This document shows, in pieces, positions 31,468-38,318 of a stretch of DNA of 38,946 nucleotides. This DNA is from Acidimicrobiaceae bacterium. Lineage in GTDB: Bacteria; Actinomycetota; Acidimicrobiia; Acidimicrobiales; RAAP-2. Location: positions 1 to 38,946 of the forward strand of contig DAHUZT010000071.1 of the NCBI GenBank assembly GCA_027315005.1. The letters run 5' to 3'. A program made the position numbers and the translations under genes. Below the pieces are notes generated by a model, which was not told where the DNA came from, did not search any database, and saw only the letters and a list, made by a program, of their open reading frames with translations. The stretch's first letter is position 1, and every line of letters starts with the position of its first letter.

Positions 31468-32237
31468 AGGCGGTCATCCTGGCCGGGGGCCGGGGCAGCC
31501 GCCTGTCCGAAGAGACGGGCTCCCGACCGAAGCCAATGGTGGAGATCGGGGGCAGGCCCATGCTCTGGCACATCATGAAGATCTACGCTGCCCACGGGAT
31601 CAGTGAGTTCGTGATCTGCTGCGGCTATCGGGGGGATGTCATCAAGGAGTACTTCGCCACCTACCCGATGCGCCACGCCGACGTCACCGTCGATCTCGTG
31701 ACCGGGAAGGTTGACATCCACCGCCAAGGGGCCGAGCCGTGGAGCGTCACCCTCTTGGAGACGGGGGCCTCCACCGAGACCGGCGGACGGATCGGAAAGG
31801 TGGCACCCTACGTGGATGGCGACTTCTGCCTGACCTACGGGGACGCGGTCGGTGACATCGACGTGACGGACCTGATCGCGACCCACGAGAGAACCGGCCG
31901 GTGGGCGACGGTCACCGCGGTCCGGCCACCGGCGCGTTTCGGCGTGCTCGGCATGGACGGCGTGGACGGCGACGAGGTCCGGCAGTTCAGTGAGAAGCCG
32001 GCCGGCGACCAGGGTTGGATCAACGGTGGCTTCTTCGTCCTCTCTCCGCACGTCTTCGGGCTCATCGGTGCCGACGACACGGTCTGGGAGCGCGGGCCGA
32101 TGAGCCGCCTGGTGGAGGCACACCAGCTCTCCGCCTACCGTCACTCGGGCTTCTGGCAGCCCATGGACACCGTCCACGACCGTCAGGTGCTCGAGGACCT
32201 GTGGGCCGGCGGTCGGGCGCCGTGGCAGGTGTGGTGA
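31464..32237 (+). CDS. rfbF: Glucose-1-phosphate cytidylyltransferase
   Basis: The 257-residue protein matches RfbF: KAVILAGGRGSRLSEETGSR with the GGxGxRL nucleotide loop, then PKPMVEIGGRPMLWHIMKIY, SEFVICCGYRGDVIKEYF, FCLTYGDAVGDID (metal Asp), WATVTAVRPPARFGVL and the closing GFWQPMDTVHDRQVLEDLW. The wording KPMVEIGGRPMLWHIMKIYA and FWQPMDT is specific to cytidylyltransferases rather than RmlA. It makes CDP-glucose from CTP and glucose 1-phosphate. Its ATG overlaps the LicD-like stop, and its stop overlaps the next gene's start, so all three are coupled. Confidence 0.93.
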   Translation: MKAVILAGGRGSRLSEETGSRPKPMVEIGGRPMLWHIMKIYAAHGISEFVICCGYRGDVIKEYFATYPMRHADVTVDLVTGKVDIHRQGAEPWSVTLLETGASTETGGRIGKVAPYVDGDFCLTYGDAVGDIDVTDLIATHERTGRWATVTAVRPPARFGVLGMDGVDGDEVRQFSEKPAGDQGWINGGFFVLSPHVFGLIGADDTVWERGPMSRLVEAHQLSAYRHSGFWQPMDTVHDRQVLEDLWAGGRAPWQVW

Positions 32238-33364
32238 CGGCGCAGAGCCGGCAACGCGAGACGGTGACCTCCGCTGTGCCGCTCGGCGATGTCCTGGAGC
32301 GCTACCGCGACCGGACCGTGCTGGTCACCGGCGATAGCGGCTTCGTCGGTTCGTGGCTCAGCCTGTGGCTGCGACGGAGCGGCGCGCGGGTGGTCGGGAT
32401 GTCCCTTCCCGGGGTCCCTCCCGCCCCTGCGGGTGTCCCCCCGATCGCCGGTGGGGCCGAGAGCCGTCCGCTGGACGTCACCGACCTCGGACAGGTGGAG
32501 GAGGCGGTCTCCTCGGTGGACCCGGAGGTGGTGTTCCACCTCGCTGCCCAACCGTTGGTCATGAGCTCCTACGAGGATCCGGTGGGAACGTTCCGAACCA
32601 ACGTCATGGGAGCCGCCAACCTGCTCCAGGCCCTGCGCTCCTCATCGACGGTGCGTGCCTGCGTGGTGGTCACGAGCGACAAGTGCTACGCAGAGGATCG
32701 GCGGCCGCGTGTGGAAGGGGATCCGTTGGGGGGCAACGACCCGTACAGTGCCAGCAAGGCGGCTACCGAGCATGTGGTCCACGCCTATGCCCGCTCCTTC
32801 CTCGGGGAACGGGGAGTGGGCGTATCGACTGTGCGGACCGGGAACATCTTCGGCGGGGGGGACTGGGCACCCTCTCGGCTGATCCCCGACTTCGTTCGGG
32901 CCTCTGGCGGTGGAGATCGACTGGAGCTGCGCCATCCGGAGGCCAGACGGCCCTGGCAGCACGTGCTCGACGCCACCTCTGCATGCCTCCGGCTCGGGTC
33001 CGGGCTGATCGATGATCCGCTCGGCTGGACTGGTCCGTGGAACGTGGGTCCCCGGCCCGAATCGTCGGTGACCGTGGGGAACATGGTGGAGGCCCTGGAG
33101 GGGGCCTGGCGGAAGCGTGGCGGCCGGCCCGCCGAGGTCGAGGTCGGGGAGGCTCCGGCCTCGCGCTACGAGAGCCCGGTGCTCTTCATCGACGCGGGAC
33201 GGGCCCACAAGCACCTCGGTTGGCGACCCCTTCTCGACCTCCCCTCAGCCGTCGACCTCACCGTCGATTGGTACTGGGGGGCGTTGCACCTACCCACGTT
33301 CGATCCGGAGGCGGTCGCCTTGGACCAGATCGAGTGCTACGAGGGGCTCGGCCGCGGCACCTGA
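32234..33364 (+). CDS. rfbG: CDP-glucose 4,6-dehydratase
   Basis: The 376-residue extended SDR protein has TVLVTGDSGFVGSWLSLWLR (NAD loop GxxGxxG, Gly33-Gly39), VVFHLAAQPLVMSSYEDPV, VVVTSDKCY (active-site region), NDPYSASKAATE (Tyr171, Lys175), TVRTGNIFGGGDWAPSRLIP and RRPWQHVLDA. This set is typical of CDP-glucose 4,6-dehydratase. It converts CDP-glucose to CDP-4-keto-6-deoxyglucose, the precursor of CDP-linked 3,6-dideoxy and branched sugars. The later enzymes (RfbH-type dehydrase and reductases) are not in the window. The GTG at 32234 overlaps the rfbF stop; GTG 32231 and 32264 are alternatives. A small hairpin follows the gene. Confidence 0.92.
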   Translation: MTAQSRQRETVTSAVPLGDVLERYRDRTVLVTGDSGFVGSWLSLWLRRSGARVVGMSLPGVPPAPAGVPPIAGGAESRPLDVTDLGQVEEAVSSVDPEVVFHLAAQPLVMSSYEDPVGTFRTNVMGAANLLQALRSSSTVRACVVVTSDKCYAEDRRPRVEGDPLGGNDPYSASKAATEHVVHAYARSFLGERGVGVSTVRTGNIFGGGDWAPSRLIPDFVRASGGGDRLELRHPEARRPWQHVLDATSACLRLGSGLIDDPLGWTGPWNVGPRPESSVTVGNMVEALEGAWRKRGGRPAEVEVGEAPASRYESPVLFIDAGRAHKHLGWRPLLDLPSAVDLTVDWYWGALHLPTFDPEAVALDQIECYEGLGRGT

Positions 33365-33382
33365 GCGATCGGGTCGGCGACC

Positions 33383-33396
33383 ACCGCACCTGCGGT
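33383..33396. terminator. Weak hairpin between rfbG and the patatin gene
   Basis: ACCGC (33383-33387) pairs with GCGGT (33392-33396) across a 4-nt loop in the 31-bp gap between convergent genes. It is short and has no T-run, so support is modest. Confidence 0.35.
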
Positions 33397-34409
33397 CACT
33401 GCCGGCCCGTGTCACCGAGCGCATCCTCCACCCGGTCCCCGTTCCAGAACTCGGCGAGGTGCTCGGCGTCCGCTGATCCCTGGCCGGCGCCCATGGCGAG
33501 TGCCCGTGGCACGGTAGCCGGTGCCATCAGGGTGGCGAGGTCCACCTCGTCGGGCACCCGGAGCACCACCTCGGACCCCGATGCCCGCAGATCCGCCAGC
33601 TCGCGCCGGCCATCCCCCGGCCGCTGGGTCATCATGGCGTCGGTGTCGTCGGTGCCGTCGGAGAGGGCCAGCACGAGCACCCGACGGGCCCCCGACAACA
33701 AGTCGAGGTGGGTTCCGCTTCCGGAGACGCCGCCGTCCATGCAGAACCGGTCGCCGACCGGCTGGGGAGGGAACACGCCCGGAACGGCGCTGCTGGCGGC
33801 CACCGCCCGCGCGTAGGTGAGACCTGACGGATGGCCGAGTACGCATCGTGCACCGGTGAACGTATCGGTGCAGGTGATGCGCAACGCGTCGGCACGGAGC
33901 CGTGCATGCCCGACGATCAAGGAGATGTTGCGTCGCATGCGTGCCTGACCGGGTGTCGAGGCGGCGAGCGCCGCATGCCCGATGGCGCGGATGGTCGACG
34001 GCTCCGCATCCTGCGCCTCGAGGAAGGTGGCCAGCGCCCGGTCCTGGCTCGGACGCAACCTGCCCGCCGGAGCCAGGGCGCCCACCAGCGTGGGTACACG
34101 CGAGAGGATCGAGACCTCGGCATGGAGGAGGTTGAGTCGGCTCTGGACGAGGGAGGATGCCACGATCGATCCGGCGGAGGTCCCGATCACCCGATCCGCC
34201 CGATCGAGACGGACCCCCTTGGTCATCAGAGCGTGGAGGTAACCCACCTGCCAGGCCACGAAGAAGAGGCCCCCACCGCCGAGGCACAGTCCCCGTTCGA
34301 CCGCCGATCCGTACCCGGCGGAGAAGGACCGTGGCAACGCCAGACCGTCGGGTTCCCGAGGAGCCGGGACGGATGCTGGATCGAGTGACGTCTCCACGGA
34401 CTGTTCCAC
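33396..34409 (-). CDS. Patatin-like phospholipase
   Basis: The 337-residue protein has the patatin Ser-Asp dyad layout: GLCLGGGGLFFVAWQVGYLH (oxyanion GGGG, 44-47), GTSAGS with nucleophile Ser78, and MDGGVSGSG with Asp225 in the DGG motif. Such enzymes hydrolyse acyl esters of glycerolipids in the cytoplasm or at the membrane. The first 35 residues are non-conserved. The GTG start at 34409 lies 15 nt after the acyl-CoA dehydrogenase stop, so the two genes form one operon: released fatty acids would be CoA-activated elsewhere and oxidised by the dehydrogenase (inference). Confidence 0.85.
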   Translation of the reverse strand: MEQSVETSLDPASVPAPREPDGLALPRSFSAGYGSAVERGLCLGGGGLFFVAWQVGYLHALMTKGVRLDRADRVIGTSAGSIVASSLVQSRLNLLHAEVSILSRVPTLVGALAPAGRLRPSQDRALATFLEAQDAEPSTIRAIGHAALAASTPGQARMRRNISLIVGHARLRADALRITCTDTFTGARCVLGHPSGLTYARAVAASSAVPGVFPPQPVGDRFCMDGGVSGSGTHLDLLSGARRVLVLALSDGTDDTDAMMTQRPGDGRRELADLRASGSEVVLRVPDEVDLATLMAPATVPRALAMGAGQGSADAEHLAEFWNGDRVEDALGDTGRQ

Positions 34410-34424
34410 GTCGAGCGGCGCGGG

Positions 34425-35660
34425 TCAGCGCGACAGGAGGTCCTTGGCGATGTGGGTCACCTGGATCTCGTCGGTGCCGGCGTAGATCTGGAAGACTCTA
34501 GCGTCTCGCGCGAGCTGTTCGACCCGGAACTCGGCCATGTATCCGTTGCCGCCGAAGAGCTGGACCGCCTCCATGGCCACTTCGGAGGCGGCTTGGGCCG
34601 CGTAGAGCTTCATGGCCGACGCCTCGGCCAGGGTCAGGCTCTTGCCGGCGGAGGAGAGCTCGATGTGACGGAAGACCAGGTTCTGTACGTTGAGCCGGGC
34701 GACTTCCATCCGGGCCAGTTTGAGCTGGATGAGCTGTCGATCTCCGATCGGCCTATCCCAGAGCTTGCGGTTCTTGGCATAGTCGACCGACAGGTCGAGG
34801 CACTCCTCGATGAGCCCGAGCGCCATGGCCGCCAATCCGGCCCGTTCGGTCACGAAGTTGGCCTTGGCCGAGTCCCGACCACTGCCCGGTCCGGCTTCCT
34901 CCGTCTCGCCGAGCAGGTGATCGCGGCCCACCCGGACGTCGGTGAGGAAGAGCTCCCCGGTGGGCGAGGAGTGCAGCCCCATCTTCCGGAAGGGCTTCGA
35001 CTGCGCGAGCCCGGGCATTCCCCGCTCGAGCACGAAGGTCAGCACCGGGCGATCACGGATCGGCGTGGCAGAGCCGTCGTCGAGCTTGGCGTAGTAGACG
35101 ATGGTGTCCGCGAAGGGTCCGTTGGTGATGAACGTCTTGTTGCCGTTCAGGACGTACCCGTCCCCGTCGCGCCGGGCGGTCGACTTCATCCCTCCGAGCG
35201 CGTCCGATCCCGAGTCGGGCTCGGTGATGGCCCAGGCCCCGATCCGCTCGAGGGTCAGGAGGTCGAGACCCCAGCGCTCCATCTGGGCAGGAGTCCCCTG
35301 GTTCATGATCGTCCCGGCGGCCAGTCCGACCGTCACGCCCATGGCGGTGACGATCCCCGGGCAGTAGTGGCAGAGCTCGATGATGGGGATGAGGGTCATG
35401 GCGGCCGCCCCACCGTCGCCGGTGGGTCCACTTCGGTCCCCTCGGTGCAGGTCGGCTCCGGCCACCTTCGCCTCGAGTCGCTGCTTGAAGCGGTCTCGGG
35501 CCAGCTGGTCCATGCCGAAGGTGGCGTACAGCTTGCGGATGATGTCGTACGGGGGGAGATCGCCGTGTTCGAGCGCTTCGATGTTGGGCACGACCTCGGA
35601 CTCCACGAACCGACGGACGGCGTCGCGAACCATCAGCTGCTCCTCGGTCCATTCGAACAC
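34425..35660 (-). CDS. Acyl-CoA dehydrogenase
   Basis: The 411-residue protein has the ACAD flavin and substrate motifs: GAWAITEPDSGSD (142-153), GDGYVLNGNKTFITNG, GLHSSPTGELFLTDVRVG, DRQLIQLKLARMEVARL, AVQLFGGNGYMAEF and IYAGTDEIQVTHIAKDLL. The position that holds the catalytic Glu in medium-chain enzymes (IYEGT) is Ala here. FVTERAGLAAMA instead has Glu272, at the helix-G position used by long-chain and isovaleryl-CoA dehydrogenases. It introduces the alpha-beta double bond using FAD. GTG 35660 is set by AGGAGGG 5 nt upstream (minus 35672-35666); TAGCCT at 35702-35697 is a likely -10. Chain specificity is uncertain. Confidence 0.92.
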   Translation of the reverse strand: MFEWTEEQLMVRDAVRRFVESEVVPNIEALEHGDLPPYDIIRKLYATFGMDQLARDRFKQRLEAKVAGADLHRGDRSGPTGDGGAAAMTLIPIIELCHYCPGIVTAMGVTVGLAAGTIMNQGTPAQMERWGLDLLTLERIGAWAITEPDSGSDALGGMKSTARRDGDGYVLNGNKTFITNGPFADTIVYYAKLDDGSATPIRDRPVLTFVLERGMPGLAQSKPFRKMGLHSSPTGELFLTDVRVGRDHLLGETEEAGPGSGRDSAKANFVTERAGLAAMALGLIEECLDLSVDYAKNRKLWDRPIGDRQLIQLKLARMEVARLNVQNLVFRHIELSSAGKSLTLAEASAMKLYAAQAASEVAMEAVQLFGGNGYMAEFRVEQLARDARVFQIYAGTDEIQVTHIAKDLLSR

Positions 35661-35665
35661 GGCAT

Positions 35666-35672
35666 CCCTCCT
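35666..35672 (-). promoter_or_regulatory. Ribosome-binding site of the acyl-CoA dehydrogenase gene
   Basis: AGGAGGG on the minus strand lies 5 nt before the GTG at 35660 and excludes the longer reading frame that runs further upstream. Confidence 0.6.
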
Positions 35673-35696
35673 GGTCGTGCAAGTCCCGGCGGCCGA

Positions 35697-35702
35697 AAGG
35701 CT
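35697..35702 (-). promoter_or_regulatory. Candidate -10 box TAGCCT for the acyl-CoA dehydrogenase-patatin operon
   Basis: TAGCCT on the minus strand would start transcription about 30 nt before the GTG at 35660, leaving room for the AGGAGGG site. The divergent globin promoter lies 48 nt away. Confidence 0.4.
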
Positions 35703-35749
35703 ACCGGATGAGACCGGTCGGTCCGACCGGGTGCGGGTGGCGACCCGCA

Positions 35750-35755
35750 TACAGT
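35750..35755 (+). promoter_or_regulatory. Candidate -10 box TACAGT for the leaderless globin gene
   Basis: TACAGT ends 6 nt before the GTG at 35762; no Shine-Dalgarno site fits in between. Confidence 0.45.
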
Positions 35756-35761
35756 CGCGGT

Positions 35762-36154
35762 GTGCACGTTCAGCCCGGATCGGAGGGAACATCCTACGAA
35801 CGGTGGGGCGGCATGCCGTTCTTCACCGGATTGGTCGAGCGGTTCTACGAGGGGGTGTCGACCGACCCGCTGCTGCGTCCCCTGTACCCCGAGGACCTGA
35901 GCGACTCGATCGAACACCTCGCCCTGTTCTTGGCACAGTACTGGGGCGGCCCGCCCGAGTACGGCGCGCTCCGTGGCCATCCGCGCCTGCGACTGCGCCA
36001 CCGTCCGTTCGCCATCGGCACGGCCGAGGCCGATGCCTGGCTCGGCCACATGAGCGATGCTGTCGATGCGGCCGATCTGGCTCCGGCCGATCGGGAGGAG
36101 CTCGTCGCGTACCTGACGATGGCTGCCCGCAGCCTCATCAACAGCCCCGGATAG
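35762..36154 (+). CDS. glbO: Group II truncated haemoglobin (GlbO type)
   Basis: The 130-residue protein aligns along its length with mycobacterial GlbO as I remember it. ERFYEGV gives distal Tyr29 (B10), PLYPED gives Tyr42 (CD1), AQYWGGP follows, RGHPRLRLRHRPF gives proximal His80 (F8), EADAWLGHM gives Trp93 (G8), and the end reads AARSLINSPG. The Tyr-Tyr-Trp distal set is the group II hallmark. GlbO proteins bind O2 tightly and associate with membranes or lipids in some actinobacteria, supporting respiration or NO/peroxide chemistry. GTG 35762 fits the -10 spacing. The gene lies head-to-head with the acyl-CoA dehydrogenase operon. Confidence 0.93.
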   Translation: MHVQPGSEGTSYERWGGMPFFTGLVERFYEGVSTDPLLRPLYPEDLSDSIEHLALFLAQYWGGPPEYGALRGHPRLRLRHRPFAIGTAEADAWLGHMSDAVDAADLAPADREELVAYLTMAARSLINSPG

Positions 36155-36182
36155 GAGAGGGCGGCACTCGGGGACCCTCGAC

Positions 36183-36188
36183 TACGCT
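36183..36188 (+). promoter_or_regulatory. Candidate -10 box TACGCT for the leaderless SCO6745-like gene
   Basis: TACGCT ends 7 nt before the ATG at 36196, in the 41-bp gap after the globin gene. Confidence 0.4.
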
Positions 36189-36195
36189 CCGCCGG

Positions 36196-36930
36196 ATGGA
36201 TACCGACGAGCTGATGGCCTCGGTCTGCCCGGTCATCCGGGACAACGGATGGGCCTACTACTTCGCCGCCGAGACCGACGAGGTGGGCAAGGGACTCGGC
36301 CTCGATTTGCTGCAGTTCTACTTCCTCGGTCGCGGCGGGGTGCTGGGCGATGTCGAAGCAGAAGTGGTGGTCAGTGCCTTCGGCTACTTCAATCCGGAGA
36401 CGGTGCGGACTTCTTGGGATGCCGGTCGCAGGTTGGTGGCACCGAGAGCGGCTGCCCGTGCCCACTTCTCGTGCTGCGCGGCCCTCGGCCGCTCGCGTCT
36501 CGGCGAGGTGCCGGGGCTGGAGGAGTTCTGCGCCGCTGCCGGGGCGGTCAATGCCGCCGCAGACTACGTCGGGCTCCCGCTCTATGCGGGCTTCCGTGCC
36601 GAACCGCTGGCCGCCGACCCGCCCGGCCGGGCGCTCCAACTCATGGCCCTCCTACGGGAGTTGCGTGGCAGTGCACACCTCCTGGCGGTGCGGGCCAGCG
36701 GACTGGACGCCCGGACCGCCCACGCCATCGCCCGACCCGGTGACCAGGCACTCTTCGGGTGGTCGGACGATGACACCCCGAAGATCGGCCCCGTCCAACG
36801 CGAAGCCATGACCAGGGCCGAAGCGCTCACCGACGCCTTGGTCCGCCCTGCCTATGACGCACTCGACCGGAAGGGAGCGGATGCCTTGCGAGCCGGGGTC
36901 GAGGGCATCGCCGCCGCACTGGCGGTCTGA
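36196..36930 (+). CDS. Uncharacterised SCO6745-like actinobacterial protein
   Basis: The 244-residue protein is mostly helical and soluble. From memory it resembles actinobacterial proteins named after Streptomyces SCO6745: SAFGYFNPETVRTSWDAG, then a small-residue helical stretch AAGAVNAAADYVGLPLYAGF, then RALQLMALLRELRGSAHLLA, AVRASGLD and a C-terminal REAMTRAEALTDALVRPAYD. No catalytic motif or membrane segment was seen, and the biochemical role is unknown. The ATG at 36196 is preceded by a -10-like box. It could share transcription with the globin gene, but its own box argues for separate control. Confidence 0.6.
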   Translation: MDTDELMASVCPVIRDNGWAYYFAAETDEVGKGLGLDLLQFYFLGRGGVLGDVEAEVVVSAFGYFNPETVRTSWDAGRRLVAPRAAARAHFSCCAALGRSRLGEVPGLEEFCAAAGAVNAAADYVGLPLYAGFRAEPLAADPPGRALQLMALLRELRGSAHLLAVRASGLDARTAHAIARPGDQALFGWSDDDTPKIGPVQREAMTRAEALTDALVRPAYDALDRKGADALRAGVEGIAAALAV

Positions 36931-37242
36931 AGCTGGCCTTCCGATGCCCGATGTGGTGAGCCGGGTGACCTCGACAGGGTGGGGGATCGTTCAACTCGGG
37001 ATGCCCGGTCGCAGTCCGTATTTCCGGTATCATCGGGGCAGGTGACGGGCTCTTTGCCCGTTCGGTCAGGGCGTGCCGAGATGCCCTGATCTGTCGCCTG
37101 GCGGTGGTCCCGGTGGCCACCTCGCGGCGAACGCCGGACTTCTCGGACGGATCGGTTCCGACCCGGCAAGGATCGGACCCAACGGCAGTGGTCTGCGACC
37201 CGCACGACGCCGACCGCCTTCACACGACGACCAGGAGAGCCC
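36931..37242 (+). promoter_or_regulatory. 312-nt gene-free region: promoter and structured leader of acpP
   Basis: No reading frame here has convincing coding bias. TATCAT at 37028-37033 is a candidate -10. Two hairpins follow: ACGGGC/GCCCGT (37045-37061, 5-nt loop) and GGTCAGGGC/GCCCTGATC (37064-37091, 10-nt loop, one wobble). The acpP GTG is about 150 nt further on, so the mRNA would have a long leader. I recognise no known riboswitch class. Confidence 0.45.
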
Positions 37243-37539
37243 GTGCCCGCAGAGACCCATGTCGAAAACGGACCGCTCGACCGCAGCCAGGTGCTCGCTT
37301 TGATCCGCGACCTGCTCGCCGACATCTTGGAGATCGAACCCTCGTCCATCGGAGAGGGTGACTCCTTCGCCGACGATCTGGATGCGGACTCGCTGGCCTT
37401 GATCGAGCTGGTGGAAGGCCTGGAGGAGGAATTGGGCGAGCGGTCGGTGGGTTTCCGGGTCGAGGACGAGGATCTGGAGGAGCTCCGCACCGTACGAGAC
37501 GCGGTCGACTACGTGTACGCCAAGCTCGGGGGGCCCTGA
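37243..37539 (+). CDS. acpP: Acyl carrier protein
   Basis: The 98-residue acidic protein has the ACP four-helix pattern with DDLDADSLALIELVEGLEEE; Ser50 in the DSL motif takes the 4'-phosphopantetheine arm. It is about 20 residues longer than common AcpP because of an N-terminal extension and a short insertion before RTVRDAVDYVYAKL. It carries growing acyl chains in type II fatty acid synthesis and donates them to PlsX. The GTG start at 37243 follows a long leader. It lies 8 nt before rnc, the usual acpP-rnc neighbourhood, but is separated from plsX by the inserted block. DADSL replaces the more common DSLD order, so a specialised ACP is possible. Confidence 0.9.
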   Translation: MPAETHVENGPLDRSQVLALIRDLLADILEIEPSSIGEGDSFADDLDADSLALIELVEGLEEELGERSVGFRVEDEDLEELRTVRDAVDYVYAKLGGP

Positions 37540-37547
37540 CGCGCCCG

Positions 37548-38318
37548 ATGGCGCCGCCGCCCAGCTCGGGAAGGCCCGAGGTCGAGGATGCCCCCCGACC
37601 GGCGGATGGTTGCGCGGCGGCAGCCGCCGGTCCGCTGGCCGATCGGATCGGGCATCGGTTCGTCGACCCGGGCCTGCTGGACGAGGCCATGGCCCATCGT
37701 TCCTGGTGTGCCGAACACGAGGTGGCCGTCTCCAACGAACGACTCGAGTTCCTCGGTGACGCCGTCCTCGGCCTCGTGGTGGCCGAGCATACGTTCCGGA
37801 CTCACCCCGAGCTCAGCGACGGTGCACTCTCGAAGGTCCGGGCCGCTGTGGTCAACACCAAGGTCCTGGCCGAAGTGGGTCGTGAGCTCGGTGTGGCGGA
37901 ACCGCTCCGTCTGGGCCGGGGGGAGGACCAGTCCGGTGGCCGGGCCAAGGAGTCGATCCTGGCCGACGCCACCGAGGCGGTGATCGGCGCCCTGTACCTC
38001 GACGGGGGTCTCGAGGCGGCGGAGCGGCTCGTGCTCGGGCTCCTCGGGGAAAGGATCGTCCAGGCGGTCGGAGAACCTGGCGAATCGGATCACAAGAGCA
38101 GACTCCAGGAGCACTCCGTCCGGCTCGGCCGGGGTGTCCCCACCTACGCGGTCGAGGGATTCGGTCCCGATCATGCTCGTCGCTACCGGGCCACGGTGTA
38201 CGTTTCCGGCCGCTGCATGGGAATGGGCGACGGCCGTTCCAAAAAGGAAGCAGAGCAGGTTGCGGCCCAGTTGGCCTGCGGCGAGCTCGAAGACGAAAGA
38301 GGCGGGGACGATGCCTGA
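37548..38318 (+). CDS. rnc: Ribonuclease III
   Basis: The 256-residue protein has the RNase III domain with signature NERLEFLGDAVLG (63-75; Glu67 and Asp71 at the metal site) and DATEAVIGALYLDGG (Asp140, Glu143). A C-terminal double-stranded RNA-binding domain spans about 184-250 (DHKSRLQEHSVRLG, ending in SKKEAEQVAAQLA). It cuts double-stranded RNA, including rRNA precursors. The first 28 residues are a non-conserved Pro/Ala-rich extension. ATG 37548 is 8 nt after acpP, and its TGA overlaps the mutM start, so acpP-rnc-mutM is an operon. Confidence 0.96.
   Translation: MAPPPSSGRPEVEDAPRPADGCAAAAAGPLADRIGHRFVDPGLLDEAMAHRSWCAEHEVAVSNERLEFLGDAVLGLVVAEHTFRTHPELSDGALSKVRAAVVNTKVLAEVGRELGVAEPLRLGRGEDQSGGRAKESILADATEAVIGALYLDGGLEAAERLVLGLLGERIVQAVGEPGESDHKSRLQEHSVRLGRGVPTYAVEGFGPDHARRYRATVYVSGRCMGMGDGRSKKEAEQVAAQLACGELEDERGGDDA

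Noticed and set aside
29496-36930. Mobile element or genomic island with attachment sites
   Set aside because: No integrase, transposase, tRNA or flanking repeats were seen, and codon use matches the surroundings. It is treated as an old insertion or rearrangement.
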